Shown here: in pieces, positions 34,021 through 43,445 of the stretch | How positions within the stretch are numbered: the stretch's first letter is position 1 | Layout: every line of letters begins with the position of its first letter | Assembly: GCA_964228455.1 (NCBI GenBank) | Contig: CAXQZM010000024.1 | Location: forward strand, 1 to 46,248 | Length of the DNA stretch: 46,248 bases | Source: CAXQZM01 sp964228455 | GTDB taxonomy: Bacteria; Pseudomonadota; Alphaproteobacteria; UBA7985 | Direction: 5' to 3' | The notes under the pieces: model-generated | Database searches by the model: none | The model's input: the letters and a program-made list of their open reading frames with translations, nothing else | What the model was told of the DNA's origin: nothing | Translations under genes and position numbers: made by a program

Positions 34021-35238
34021 ATGTCCAAAATAAAAGTCGCCAACCCCATTGTAGAGCTTGATGGCGATGAAATGACTCGCATCATTTGGGAGTTTATAAA
34101 AGAGCGCCTAATCTTGCCTTATTTGGACGTAGACCTGAAATACTATGATTTGGGAATTGAGAAACGAGATCAAACGAACGATCAAATCACCGTAGACGCT
34201 GCAAATGCCATAAAAAAGTATCGTGTGGGCGTTAAATGCGCCACGATTACTCCGGACGAAGCCCGAGTTGAAGAGTTTGACCTTAAGAAAATGTATCGCA
34301 GCCCGAATGGGACTATTCGCAATATCATTGGTGGTACAATTTTCCGCGCTCCAATAGTTATGCAGAATGTACCACGACTAGTGCCGGGCTGGACTCATCC
34401 AATTGTTATTGGCCGACATGCATTCGGTGACCAATACCGAGCGACTGATACTCTTGTTCCCGGGCCTGGAAAACTACGCATGGTGTTCGAGCCTACCGAT
34501 GGCGGTCAGGCTCAGGACCTGGAGGTGCATGACTTTGATCAAGCAGGAATAGCCATGGCTATGTATAATCACGATGAATCAATCCGCGGTTTTGCGCGCT
34601 CCTGTATGAATTATGGTCTTGATGTTGGATGGCCAGTTTATCTGTCTACTAAAAACACCATAATGAAAAAATATGACGGCCGATTTAAAGATCTATTCCA
34701 AGAAATTTTCGAAAACGAGTTCGAAGAAAAGTTTAAGGCTGCAGGTATATCTTACGAACACCGCCTAATAGATGACATGGTAGCCGCTGCGCTAAAGTGG
34801 AACGGTGAATTTGTTTGGGCATGCAAGAACTACGATGGTGATGTGCAATCTGATACAGTTGCGCAGGGATTTGGTTCATTAGGATTAATGACATCGGTAT
34901 TGATGACGCCAGATGGTAAGACTGTGGAAGCTGAAGCCGCTCATGGCACGGTAACGCGCCACTATCGTCTGCATCAGCAAGGTAAAGAAACTTCCACAAA
35001 CCCAATAGCATCCATCTTCGCATGGACACGTGGACTTGCCTATCGTGGGAAATTTGACGAGACCCCAGAGGTCGTTAACTTTGCTCAAACCTTAGAAAGA
35101 GTATGTATCGAGACCGTCGAGGCTGGATTTATGACCAAAGATCTAGCATTGCTCGTGTCTCCGGACCAGGGTTGGATGACAACGCGCCAGTTTCTAAACA
35201 AACTTGATGAAGGCCTCAAAGCAGCAATGGGTTCATAA
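34021..35238 (+). CDS. icd: NADP-dependent isocitrate dehydrogenase
   Basis: TCA-cycle enzyme of the eukaryotic-like, roughly 405-residue class common in alphaproteobacteria. It starts MSKIKVANPIVELDGDEMTR and contains the RSPNGTIRNIIGG substrate loop. An ATG at 34006 is in frame, but GGAGAAG inside that extension is well placed for 34021. The stop codon's last A is the first base of the next gene (TAATG), so the cyclophilin is coupled. Confidence 0.96.
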   Translation: MSKIKVANPIVELDGDEMTRIIWEFIKERLILPYLDVDLKYYDLGIEKRDQTNDQITVDAANAIKKYRVGVKCATITPDEARVEEFDLKKMYRSPNGTIRNIIGGTIFRAPIVMQNVPRLVPGWTHPIVIGRHAFGDQYRATDTLVPGPGKLRMVFEPTDGGQAQDLEVHDFDQAGIAMAMYNHDESIRGFARSCMNYGLDVGWPVYLSTKNTIMKKYDGRFKDLFQEIFENEFEEKFKAAGISYEHRLIDDMVAAALKWNGEFVWACKNYDGDVQSDTVAQGFGSLGLMTSVLMTPDGKTVEAEAAHGTVTRHYRLHQQGKETSTNPIASIFAWTRGLAYRGKFDETPEVVNFAQTLERVCIETVEAGFMTKDLALLVSPDQGWMTTRQFLNKLDEGLKAAMGS

Positions 35239-36275
35239 TGTATCGATTACTGGCGCTCTTACTTTCAGTATTGTGTTCCTCAGCTGCGCACACAGAGATT
35301 TACCTTGGTGTGCGTCCAGCTGATCAATTGGGGCCAGGCGAAAGCCGAGGGGTTTTTGTTGGCAGTTGGAATCAAGTATTGATCGATGAGAATGGGACAG
35401 TTCAGTCACTGGATAAGTTGATGGCTGAATATGGGTCCGTGTTTTCTGCCGTTGAATTAGCTAGAGCCAACACAGAACAAATGGCGTCAAACTATCAAAT
35501 AGAAGACGCTGGACCAGTATCGCGAATATTGGCTGACCCGCTGCCCGCTGTAAGCGGCCTGCTTTTGGTGAGAGACTTCGTAGAAGATTTGTCTTCAGTA
35601 AGAAATCTAGATCCACTTAATATGATTTTACCAATGGGAGATCTCTTAATCTTTCAAACCACGTTAACACCAGAAATTGATGCAGGATTTGCTGATTTAG
35701 CCACCCGGCTAGCTCAGGCCCCTATGGGCTTGAGTAATCTAGTCATAACCTATGTTAATAATACATACACAACAAACGAACCCCCAACCGCAGAGGAAAT
35801 CCTAATGTCGCTCGGAACCGACCCTGAAAACACTATAGTTGTAACGCTTAAAGATGGTGATGTAATCATTCGCATGCGTGATGATATCGCCCCTAATCAT
35901 GTTACTCGTATAAAAGAATTAGCCCGTGAGGGTTTTTACGACGGTATTGTATTCCATCGTGTCATAGAAGGCTTTATGGCCCAAACAGGCGACCCAACAG
36001 GCACGGGAACTTCTGGATCTGGTCAAAACCTCAACGCGGAATTTTCCGATGCTCCGTTTTTACGTGGGACTGTTGGAATGGCTCGTGCAGCTAGCCCGAA
36101 TTCTGCCGACAGCCAATTTTTTATCATGTTTGCTGATGGAAGATTCTTAGACAATAACTACACCGTGATAGGGCAGGTCGAATCTGGAATGGAGTTTGTA
36201 GACAATATCAAGCGAGGCGAACCACCTGTAGATCCTGATCAAATGATCCGTGTGCAAGTGCAGGCGGATTTGTAA
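35238..36275 (+). CDS. Exported cyclophilin-type peptidyl-prolyl isomerase
   Basis: 345 residues. Signal peptide at about 1-18, an unrecognised N-terminal region up to about 195, and a cyclophilin domain from about 198 to 345. The domain has FHRVIEGFMAQTGDPTGTGTSG (Phe239, Arg241, Gln249) and SQFFIMF. It probably catalyses proline isomerisation in the periplasm. The N-terminal 180 residues resemble no domain I know; the enzyme domain is complete. Confidence 0.9.
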   Translation: MYRLLALLLSVLCSSAAHTEIYLGVRPADQLGPGESRGVFVGSWNQVLIDENGTVQSLDKLMAEYGSVFSAVELARANTEQMASNYQIEDAGPVSRILADPLPAVSGLLLVRDFVEDLSSVRNLDPLNMILPMGDLLIFQTTLTPEIDAGFADLATRLAQAPMGLSNLVITYVNNTYTTNEPPTAEEILMSLGTDPENTIVVTLKDGDVIIRMRDDIAPNHVTRIKELAREGFYDGIVFHRVIEGFMAQTGDPTGTGTSGSGQNLNAEFSDAPFLRGTVGMARAASPNSADSQFFIMFADGRFLDNNYTVIGQVESGMEFVDNIKRGEPPVDPDQMIRVQVQADL

Positions 36276-36858
36276 ACTGCTTTCAGTTCTAAGATCTGAA
36301 ACACAAATCAGGCGGCTTGAGGCAAATGCTTCTTGCCGTCTTTTTCGTAAGCCATTCTTTGATAATTTTTGGGTCGTCGCAGCAGAGGATTTTGGTCATA
36401 CACTTCGTTACATCTCAGCCGATAGAATAGAGGATGGGGCAATAGTCTGGGCTCAAATTCACAGTAATTTTGACAAGCTTTCTGAAACCTGTGACACCTC
36501 TGGTAGCAGCCCTTTTTGGTTCGTTGAGTGCAGGACCTGGCCCCCAAGCAGTCTGCTGGCTTGGGATGGCCTTAAGAATTGGTTGGCCCAAAGACTTCAG
36601 GCCGATCGGCCTTGCGTTGCCGCAGCTTTCTCTTCAGAGCAGCTGATAGTTGGTTTCGCTGATTCTGCTGAATTTTATAACAGGTTATCCCACGCGCAAA
36701 GCACTGCACCCAATAATCCGTTATTTAGACTTCCCTTTCTGCTCCGCAACGAAGGACCATTGGCCATTGCGCAAATAGATGTATCGCTTGGCAAAAAAGT
36801 TGCACTCAAACCTGCCTTGAGAAGCCAACAAAGTATCGAGCTAGCTCTCGCTCCCTAG
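36250..36858 (+). CDS. Unrecognised protein without an ATG start
   Basis: A 202-codon frame that opens at GTG 36250, inside the cyclophilin end, and has no in-frame ATG in its N-terminal part. The sequence from about residue 30 (RLFRKPFFDNFWVVAAEDFG) to the end reads like a normal folded protein. I do not recognise a family. The first 20 residues are Cys/Arg-rich and may be untranslated. It could start at a rare codon, be coupled by re-initiation, or be a decayed gene. The end overlaps the monophosphatase by 18 bases. Confidence 0.55.
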   Translation: MCKCRRICKLLSVLRSETQIRRLEANASCRLFRKPFFDNFWVVAAEDFGHTLRYISADRIEDGAIVWAQIHSNFDKLSETCDTSGSSPFWFVECRTWPPSSLLAWDGLKNWLAQRLQADRPCVAAAFSSEQLIVGFADSAEFYNRLSHAQSTAPNNPLFRLPFLLRNEGPLAIAQIDVSLGKKVALKPALRSQQSIELALAP

Positions 36859-37668
36859 TAAAGCTGCAGCTAATTCCATCCGTTTTAAATCACTACCAGA
36901 TATGAGGGTCCCTGAGAGAACGGTAGGGCAATAAGTTGACTTGTTTAGCCAAACTTGACCACCGGCTTCCTTTACTAACAAGGTACCAGGGGCATGGTCC
37001 CAAGGCATTAGTTTTGCCATCGCAACAAAAGCATAAGTGCCAAGTGCGGCCCTACAATAATCATGCCCCGCGCATTGAGTTTTCTGGGTTGGTGACAATT
37101 CATCGAGAATATGCTCTCTTTTTTCTTTTAGATCGGGTCGGGAAAAAAAACGGTTAGTGATTGCTGCGGTCGAATTTACTTTTGAGGTTTTAATTTGTTC
37201 ATACTCTTTACCAACACATTTCCGCCATGTGCCATTTCCTTGAGATGCCCAGAAAAGTTTGCGGGAAGTGGGAAAATATATCCATGCTGCTAAGACAGAT
37301 TGTTGGTGACAAAGCGCCACCATGCAACAAAAATCCTCGTTGCCTTTTGCAAAATTAAGAGTTCCATCCACCGGATCCAGTGTCCAGACTAGATCGTTGC
37401 TAGCCATAAGATCCGTCGAAGCCTCGCCTCGGCTTACCGCCTCTTCGCCAACCACAGCCGAACCAGGCAATAGATCTAATAAGCGCGGGGCAAGCCAGGC
37501 CTCAGCTTCAATATCTGCTATGGTTACAATATCATTGGGCGCCGACTTTGTTGATATGTCATCATCCCTTAGCGATCGAAATCGGGGCATTATTAAAGTG
37601 TTGGAAACTTCCTGGATCAGTTCTGATACTTGATCCCTCAAATGAATTTGATCAATGCTAGCCAACAA
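36841..37668 (-). CDS. Inositol monophosphatase family phosphatase
   Basis: A 275-residue metal-dependent phosphatase. GEE (Glu75, Glu76), DPVDGT (98-103, Asp98 and Asp101) and WDHAPG form the expected metal site. The substrate may be inositol-1-phosphate, histidinol phosphate or PAP; the sequence does not decide. The frame opens at TTG 37668 inside the end of alaS, with no Shine-Dalgarno, so translation is probably coupled to alaS and the exact start is uncertain. Confidence 0.87.
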   Translation of the reverse strand: MLASIDQIHLRDQVSELIQEVSNTLIMPRFRSLRDDDISTKSAPNDIVTIADIEAEAWLAPRLLDLLPGSAVVGEEAVSRGEASTDLMASNDLVWTLDPVDGTLNFAKGNEDFCCMVALCHQQSVLAAWIYFPTSRKLFWASQGNGTWRKCVGKEYEQIKTSKVNSTAAITNRFFSRPDLKEKREHILDELSPTQKTQCAGHDYCRAALGTYAFVAMAKLMPWDHAPGTLLVKEAGGQVWLNKSTYCPTVLSGTLISGSDLKRMELAAALLGSES

Positions 37669-40309
37669 GGAAATCAGTCACCGATTCTCGCACAGCTCCT
37701 AGGGCTGCATCAGCTGAATCTGCATTTGGCCCTCCCGCTTGAGCCATTTCCGGACGACCCCCTCCACCTTTACCGCCAACCGCATCGGCCGCCACTCGGA
37801 CTAAATCAACCGCACTAATTTGATTACTGAGATCCTTATGCACAGCGGCAACAATGGAACATTTCCCACCATCGGTAGAGATCAAAATAACAATTCCACC
37901 ACCCTGACCACGCATTACCTCATCGGCCATACCCTTTAGGTCTTTAGCTGGAATATCTGCCAGCACTTGACCACTAAAGACATGCCCATTGATTTCCAAT
38001 ATCTGAGAAGCTCCGCTCCCAGCAACTATTTGTTTACGAAGCTTTGCGATTTCTGCCTCTAAGCGTTTTCTGTCCTCCATCAAACTGATAACCCTGCCCG
38101 GAATTTCAGGGGCTGGAGTTTTGAGATGTGAAGATAACTCTTCAATTAAGGCATCACGGGTGCGTCCATGTTCAAGCGCTGCATGGCCAGTAAGTGCAGT
38201 TATTCTTCTAACTCCAGAGGAAGGCCCCTCTTCACTTGTAATAATTAGCTGGCCTATCTCACCAGTCTGGCTCACGTGTGTTCCTCCACACAACTCAAGT
38301 GAATAGACTTTCCCAGCATGATCACGAGTTCCCATCGCAACCACACGAACCTCCTCTCCGTATTTTTCTCCAAAAAGGGCCATTGCACCCTCAGCTTTAG
38401 CCTCACCCGGAGTCATCAGGCGTGTAGTTACCGTCGTATTAGCAAGAATTTCAGTATTAACCGTGTCCTCAACACGCCGCAGTTCATCGAGGCTCATTGC
38501 CGAAGAGTGCGCAAAATCAAATCTCAGTCGATCCGGCGCCACCAGTGAACCTTTCTGCATTACATGGGCGCCGAGCTCTTCTCTTAATGCTTCGTGCAGC
38601 AGATGGGTAGCTGAGTGATGCTGGCGAAGAGCAGCGCGGCGATCGGCATCAACAGTCAAAATAACCTTTTGATCCGCGGTAAAGACACCAGTTTCGATCC
38701 TTACGACATGAAGCCACAAGTCTCCTATTTGCTTTTGTGTGTCTATGACACGGGCCAGATTTCTATCATCTCGGATCCAGCCCTGGTCACCTTTCTGCCC
38801 ACCAGATTCAGCATAAAACGGGGTCTGTGTAGTAAGTAATAGACCATCTTGGCCTTCTTTAAGACTTTGAACCTCAACTCCATCGTTAATTAATGCTGTT
38901 ATCACTGCCTGAGATTCGAGGCTATTATACCCAAGGAACTCAGTTGGCTCTAACCGCTCGCTTAATTCAAAGAAAAGTTTATCAGTTGCCTCCCCGCCCG
39001 TACCCTTAAATGACTGCCGCGCTTTTGCTTTCTGACCGGCCATAGCCTCTTCAAAACCTATTGTATCAAGACCACGTCCCTGGCCTGATAAAATGTCTTG
39101 GGTTAGGTCAAGCGGGAAGCCATAAGTATCGTAAAGTTTGAAAGCAACATCGCCTGGAAGCGCCGAGCCCTCCGCTAATTTATTAGTTTCTTCGTTTAGC
39201 AGACCGAGACCTCTATCTAGCGTTGCCTTAAATCGGCTTTCCTCCAGTTCTAGCGTTTGCTTAATCAAAGCCTGTGCATCATGCAGCTCTCCAAAATGTT
39301 CTCCCATCTGTCCCACCAATACAGGAACAAGTTTATGCATCAATGGATCAGAATTGCCCACCATATGAGCATGACGCATGCCACGGCGCATAATCCGACG
39401 CAGCACATAGCCACGCCCTTCATTAGATGGAAGCACTCCTTCTGCAATCAAGAAGGCTGCGGAGCGTAAGTGATCTGCAATTACTCTGTGACTTACCTGA
39501 TTAGCTCCGTCTGGGTCGTCATTTGAGGCATTAGCAGACGCCTCGATGAGAGCCCGCATTAAATCAATGTCATAGTTATCATGCTTTCCTTGAAGCACAG
39601 CTGCTAGCCTCTCAAGGCCCATACCTGTATCTATAGATGGCTTCGGCAGCGGTAATTGCTCTCCACCCTTTGATTCTACATTGTACTGCATGAAGACGAG
39701 ATTCCAAATCTCTATAAATCGATCGCCGTCCTCCTCGGGCGATCCTGGAGGACCTCCCCAGATATCAGGGCCATGGTCAAAAAAGATCTCTGAGCAGGGT
39801 CCACAGGGCCCTGTGTCTCCCATGGTCCAAAAGTTATCTGATGTGGAGATTGGGACTATTCGATCGTCGCTTAGTCCAGCTACTTTTTTCCAAAGCTGCT
39901 TGGCTTCGTCATCATTATGGAAAACAGTCACCAACAATTTATCTTTGGGTAAACCGTAGACATTCGTAATCAGTTTCCATGCGCCCTCAATAGCATCAGC
40001 TTTAAAGTAGTCTCCAAAGGAGAAATTACCCAGCATCTCAAAAAAAGTGTGATGGCGGGCTGTCTTACCCACATTTTCGAGATCGTTGTGTTTGCCGCCT
40101 GCGCGAACACATTTTTGAGAGGTAGTAGCCCGGGTATATTGACGGGTCTCTTGCCCTGTAAAAACATTTTTGAACTGCACCATACCAGAATTGGTAAACA
40201 TGAGTGTAGGATCGTTCTGTGGCACCAGAGGACTAGAAGATACTTCAGAATGTTCCCGATCTTTAAAAAAGTCGAGAAAGGTGCGTCTAATTTGATTTGC
40301 GCTGCTCAT
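37658..40309 (-). CDS. alaS: Alanyl-tRNA synthetase
   Basis: Full-length AlaRS of 883 residues. Class II core at the N-terminus (LMFTNSGMVQFKNVF), editing domain with HHSATHLLH and CGGTHVS, and the C-terminal oligomerisation domain ending in GGKGGGGRPEMAQAGG. AAGGG lies 5 bases before the ATG. It lies downstream of recA with a terminator-like hairpin between, so it may have its own promoter in 40310-40437. Confidence 0.97.
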   Translation of the reverse strand: MSSANQIRRTFLDFFKDREHSEVSSSPLVPQNDPTLMFTNSGMVQFKNVFTGQETRQYTRATTSQKCVRAGGKHNDLENVGKTARHHTFFEMLGNFSFGDYFKADAIEGAWKLITNVYGLPKDKLLVTVFHNDDEAKQLWKKVAGLSDDRIVPISTSDNFWTMGDTGPCGPCSEIFFDHGPDIWGGPPGSPEEDGDRFIEIWNLVFMQYNVESKGGEQLPLPKPSIDTGMGLERLAAVLQGKHDNYDIDLMRALIEASANASNDDPDGANQVSHRVIADHLRSAAFLIAEGVLPSNEGRGYVLRRIMRRGMRHAHMVGNSDPLMHKLVPVLVGQMGEHFGELHDAQALIKQTLELEESRFKATLDRGLGLLNEETNKLAEGSALPGDVAFKLYDTYGFPLDLTQDILSGQGRGLDTIGFEEAMAGQKAKARQSFKGTGGEATDKLFFELSERLEPTEFLGYNSLESQAVITALINDGVEVQSLKEGQDGLLLTTQTPFYAESGGQKGDQGWIRDDRNLARVIDTQKQIGDLWLHVVRIETGVFTADQKVILTVDADRRAALRQHHSATHLLHEALREELGAHVMQKGSLVAPDRLRFDFAHSSAMSLDELRRVEDTVNTEILANTTVTTRLMTPGEAKAEGAMALFGEKYGEEVRVVAMGTRDHAGKVYSLELCGGTHVSQTGEIGQLIITSEEGPSSGVRRITALTGHAALEHGRTRDALIEELSSHLKTPAPEIPGRVISLMEDRKRLEAEIAKLRKQIVAGSGASQILEINGHVFSGQVLADIPAKDLKGMADEVMRGQGGGIVILISTDGGKCSIVAAVHKDLSNQISAVDLVRVAADAVGGKGGGGRPEMAQAGGPNADSADAALGAVRESVTDFLVG

Positions 40310-40380
40310 AAGATCCCTTATCTTTTCACAAGAGGAAGGTCCTTAGAGGTATTAGTTACATATTTGAACAGGCGTGACAG

Positions 40381-40409
40381 AAAAAAGGACGCAGTAACTA
40401 TCTACGCCC
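40381..40409 (-). terminator. Probable recA terminator
   Basis: Read on the minus strand, GGGCGTAG pairs with CTGCGTCC (two G-U pairs) across ATAGTTA and is followed by six T. It starts 29 bases after the recA stop. Confidence 0.65.
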
Positions 40410-40437
40410 CCTTAAATGTTAACTAGTTTTTGCTCGC

Positions 40438-41529
40438 CTAACTGTCATCGCCATCTTGATCACCTGGTCCCTCCAGCATGGCATCAGACACAAGACCTGC
40501 ATTTGCACGAATTGCTTGCTCAATTCGATTAGCTATGTCTGGGTTTTCTATAAGGAATTGCTTGGAGTTTTCCCGTCCTTGTCCAAGGCGATCTTCACCG
40601 GCAGAGAACCAAGCTCCTGATTTTTCAACAACACCTGCCTGCATCCCAAGATCAAGCAATTCTCCTGTCTTTGAGATTCCTTCTCCATACATTATATCCA
40701 ACTCAACAATACGGAAAGGTGGCGCTAACTTGTTCTTAACTACCTTTATTTTAGTCTGGTTACCCACCACCTCATCACGGTCCTTTACAGCCCCTATTCT
40801 ACGAATATCCAAGCGAACAGATGAGTAGAACTTAAGCGCATTACCTCCAGTAGTTGTCTCTGGAGATCCAAACATGACACCAATTTTCATTCTTAATTGG
40901 TTGATAAATATAACCATTGTGTTCGACTTGGAGATTGTCCCCGTGAGCTTGCGCAACGCCTGTGACATCAGACGTGCCTGCAGACCTGGTTGGGAATCGC
41001 CCATATCTCCTTCCAACTCCGCGCGAGGCACAAGAGCTGCAACAGAATCAATAACAAGAACATCAACGGCACCTGAACGCACCAGTGTGTCTGCTATTTC
41101 AAGTGATTGTTCGCCAGTATCAGGCTGGGAAACAAGCAGAGAATCAATGTCAACACCCAGTTTACGCGCATATATAGGGTCCAACGCATGCTCAGCATCG
41201 ACGAAAGCACATGTACCACCTCCTTTTTGAGCTTCTGCGATAGCATGCAATGCCAACGTTGTTTTTCCTGAACTTTCTGGCCCGTAAATCTCTACAATCC
41301 GACCCTTGGGGAAACCGCCTATCCCCAAAGCAATGTCTAACCCTAATGAACCGGTAGAAATCACCTCAGTCTCAACAACATCGCGCTGACCAAGGCGCAT
41401 AATAGAACCCTTGCCAAAGGCACGATCTATCTGACCCATAGCCGCCTCTAGCGCCTTTAATTTTCCAGGGTCTTGTTTTGGCTCCATCTGAGGGCCTCCT
41501 TGAATAATCTCTAATTTCATTGCAGTCAT
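40438..41529 (-). CDS. recA: Recombinase RecA
   Basis: Homologous recombination and SOS co-protease, 363 residues. Walker A GPESSGKT lies at 83-90, with the L1/L2 regions (MGDSQPGLQARLMSQALRKL and GSPETTTGG) intact and an acidic tail (DGDDS). AGGAGG lies 8 bases before the ATG at 41529. The conserved sequence begins at about residue 20, so the first residues are a variable extension. An SOS box lies about 140 bases upstream. Confidence 0.98.
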   Translation of the reverse strand: MTAMKLEIIQGGPQMEPKQDPGKLKALEAAMGQIDRAFGKGSIMRLGQRDVVETEVISTGSLGLDIALGIGGFPKGRIVEIYGPESSGKTTLALHAIAEAQKGGGTCAFVDAEHALDPIYARKLGVDIDSLLVSQPDTGEQSLEIADTLVRSGAVDVLVIDSVAALVPRAELEGDMGDSQPGLQARLMSQALRKLTGTISKSNTMVIFINQLRMKIGVMFGSPETTTGGNALKFYSSVRLDIRRIGAVKDRDEVVGNQTKIKVVKNKLAPPFRIVELDIMYGEGISKTGELLDLGMQAGVVEKSGAWFSAGEDRLGQGRENSKQFLIENPDIANRIEQAIRANAGLVSDAMLEGPGDQDGDDS

Positions 41530-41662
41530 GCTGCTATCCTCCTCGTTGTAAGTCGATGACCTGTGTCTAACAACGGGCCATTCAAGTCAGCGGTTAATCA
41601 AAAGAGTAATTGCTTAATGAAAACACCGAATCATATCGTTTGTTTTACTTTTGTTCTCAATT

Positions 41663-41683
41663 TGTCAAGAACATAATTAGAAC
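41663..41683 (-). promoter_or_regulatory. LexA (SOS) box and adjoining -35 of recA
   Basis: On the minus strand GTTC-N7-GTTC (41669-41683), the alphaproteobacterial LexA operator, directly abuts TTGACA (41663-41668), a perfect -35. The -10 is less clear (a TAAAAC about 15 bases on). The site lies in the 282-base recA/dksA gap and explains SOS control of recA. Confidence 0.72.
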
Positions 41684-41704
41684 ATTTGTAGGATTACTCG
41701 TTGA

Positions 41705-41719
41705 TTCTCAGACTGAGAA
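41705..41719. repeat. Perfect palindrome upstream of the recA SOS box
   Basis: TTCTCAG-A-CTGAGAA, 7-base arms around one base, 22 bases beyond the SOS box. It could be a protein-binding site for recA control or part of the dksA 3' region. Confidence 0.4.
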
Positions 41720-41768
41720 CCCAGAGACGCTCAACTGCACTGCGTGATACCAAACGCTGAGAGAAACA

Positions 41769-41795
41769 GTACCGTAATGACTGTAATGACGGTAC
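41769..41795 (-). terminator. Hairpin after dksA
   Basis: GTACCGT (41769-41775) and ACGGTAC (41789-41795) are perfect 7-base arms, 16 bases after the dksA stop. On the minus strand the following sequence is only T-rich (TGTTTCTCTC), so termination is plausible but weak. The region also holds two GTAATGAC copies (41774 and 41783). Confidence 0.4.
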
Positions 41796-41811
41796 GAAGA
41801 AACTGCATAAA

Positions 41812-42243
41812 TTAGGCCGCTCTAGTCATTCGCTCATCTTTCTCATGGGCTTCCTGGGCCTCAATACAAAGAGTTGCACTTGGCCGAGCCTTTAAACGCC
41901 CAAGGCCGATCGGCTCCCCTGTCTCTTCACAGTAACCATACTCTCCGAGATCAATACGCCTAATTGCTTGATCAATTTTCTTAATTAACTTTCTAGAGCG
42001 ATCCCGGGTTCTGAGCTCAAAAGCTTTATTAGTCTCGAATGATGCCCTATCAGTGGACTCTGCCGACTGCATAGACTCATTGGCAAGAGTGCGCAAAGTT
42101 TCGTCAGCTTGGTCTATAAGAGACTGCTTCCATTTCTGTAGCTCTTTTCGAAAGAAAGCTAGGTGAAGTGGGCACATATACTCTTCATCATTGCTTGGAG
42201 AGTAGCCCGGCGGGACAGTTGGCAAATCCATATAAGACTCCAT
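41812..42243 (-). CDS. dksA: RNA polymerase-binding transcription factor DksA
   Basis: A 143-residue ppGpp co-regulator of RNA polymerase. A coiled coil at about 28-95 is followed by the zinc-finger region. The four-cysteine finger is reduced to C-x2-T (Cys105, Thr108) and C-x2-A (Cys126, Ala129), a form I recall from other alphaproteobacterial DksA proteins. The frame opens at TTG 42246, but ATG 42243 is preferred. Confidence 0.92.
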   Translation of the reverse strand: MESYMDLPTVPPGYSPSNDEEYMCPLHLAFFRKELQKWKQSLIDQADETLRTLANESMQSAESTDRASFETNKAFELRTRDRSRKLIKKIDQAIRRIDLGEYGYCEETGEPIGLGRLKARPSATLCIEAQEAHEKDERMTRAA

Positions 42244-42405
42244 CAATTTGCCCGAGGCTTATGACCCTATTCATTTGTTTTCAACATGAATCTAGTCTCT
42301 TCATTTAGCGATACGGTGGATAAATTAATTTAGCTAGTAGCAACTCTAGTGTAGACCTATATAGCGGTCTCTAAACTCTAACTTTTCATGCGGAAAGCAG
42401 ATCAG

Positions 42406-42915
42406 ATGACTATATTTACTCGGGCTATCCTCGCAATTATATGGGCCACCTTTCCAGCCTTGGCGCAAGATAATGTCGATTCCTTTAACAGCCAAGTCGG
42501 CGCTTGGATGCTTAGCTGTGATGCAGAAGAAGACGCTCCTGAGAGGCGATGCCTCATGGCAGCTACTGCCGTAAACCCCCTTGCGCAGCGGGAACTTGCT
42601 CTTATCCAAATAACCAGAGTGTTGCCTGACGAACAACAAGGTGACGAGACATATGCCGCCCGGCTAACCTCCCCAACTAATGTAAATGTTAGAGCCGGAA
42701 TTGACCTTCAGGTGGATCAGACTTGGAGCACAAACATTGGGTATGAAGTTTGTACTGTTAACAACTGCATCACGTCATTCGCACTAACTCAGGAAATGAT
42801 TGCCGAAATGAGAGATGGTTTTGCTGCTTCACTCACATTCATGGATGCAACTGGAAATCTGGTCTCCGGCGCAGTGTCTCTGGATGGCTTCGGGCGGTCT
42901 CTCGACAGCTTATAA
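42406..42915 (+). CDS. Invasion-associated locus B (IalB) family protein
   Basis: A 169-residue exported protein with a signal peptide ending near PALAQ. The mature part has the IalB pattern W-x-L-x-C (WMLSCDAEE), RRCLMA, GYEVCTVNNCI, with cysteines likely paired in the periplasm. The role is unknown in non-pathogens. An upstream ATG at 42388 is in frame, but GGAAAG before 42406 and the signal peptide favour the latter. Divergent from dksA; the 162-base spacer (42244-42405) contains an AGACC/GGTCT hairpin (42353-42370). Confidence 0.8.
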   Translation: MTIFTRAILAIIWATFPALAQDNVDSFNSQVGAWMLSCDAEEDAPERRCLMAATAVNPLAQRELALIQITRVLPDEQQGDETYAARLTSPTNVNVRAGIDLQVDQTWSTNIGYEVCTVNNCITSFALTQEMIAEMRDGFAASLTFMDATGNLVSGAVSLDGFGRSLDSL

Positions 42916-42916
42916 T

Positions 42917-43393
42917 CTAGCCTCGATCAACTGGTACTCCGGGTTTTGTAAATGAGGCTCTTATCGCAAGAGCAGATTTAACATGCTTAATATTATCGGC
43001 AGGTGTCAGTTGCTGCGTTATAAATCTATTATAATGGTCGACTGTTTTTGCGACTACCTTAAGCAGGAAGTCATCTTCTCCCATGAGCATATGACATTCA
43101 CGAACCTCAGGCCACGATTTAGTTAAGCTTTCAAATGCTGCCAAATCATTCTCTGCCTGGGAAATGAGGCCGACATGCGTGAAAGCAGTTACAGGGTATC
43201 CTAAAACGTCAGGTGACAACTGCGCATGGTATGCCTGAATTGCACCAATCGCCTCAAGACGACGCACCCGCCTAAGGCATGGCGGGGCTGATATCCCGAC
43301 CTCTTTGGCCAAATCAACATTTGTGGTTCGACCTCCAGATTGTAAAGTTCTCAAAATTTGTAGGTCGATAGAATCCAAAACTTGTCTTTCCAT
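42917..43393 (-). CDS. Lrp/AsnC family transcriptional regulator
   Basis: A 158-residue regulator with an N-terminal winged helix-turn-helix (LDSIDLQILRTLQSGGR, then VDLAKEVGISAPPCLRRVRRLE) and a C-terminal RAM ligand-binding domain. Such proteins respond to amino acids. It is divergent from the homocysteine methyltransferase gene, so methionine or a related amino acid is a likely effector (inference). Confidence 0.93.
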   Translation of the reverse strand: MERQVLDSIDLQILRTLQSGGRTTNVDLAKEVGISAPPCLRRVRRLEAIGAIQAYHAQLSPDVLGYPVTAFTHVGLISQAENDLAAFESLTKSWPEVRECHMLMGEDDFLLKVVAKTVDHYNRFITQQLTPADNIKHVKSALAIRASFTKPGVPVDRG

Positions 43394-43445
43394 GAATGCT
43401 TAATGCTCTGCAGCGCATGTTTGGGCAAGATTATTATCTTTGTAA

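Noticed and set aside
41776..41790. GTAATGAC direct repeat in the recA/dksA gap considered as a separate operator
   Set aside because: Both copies lie within the hairpin loop and arm after dksA; two copies are too few to claim a site apart from the hairpin.
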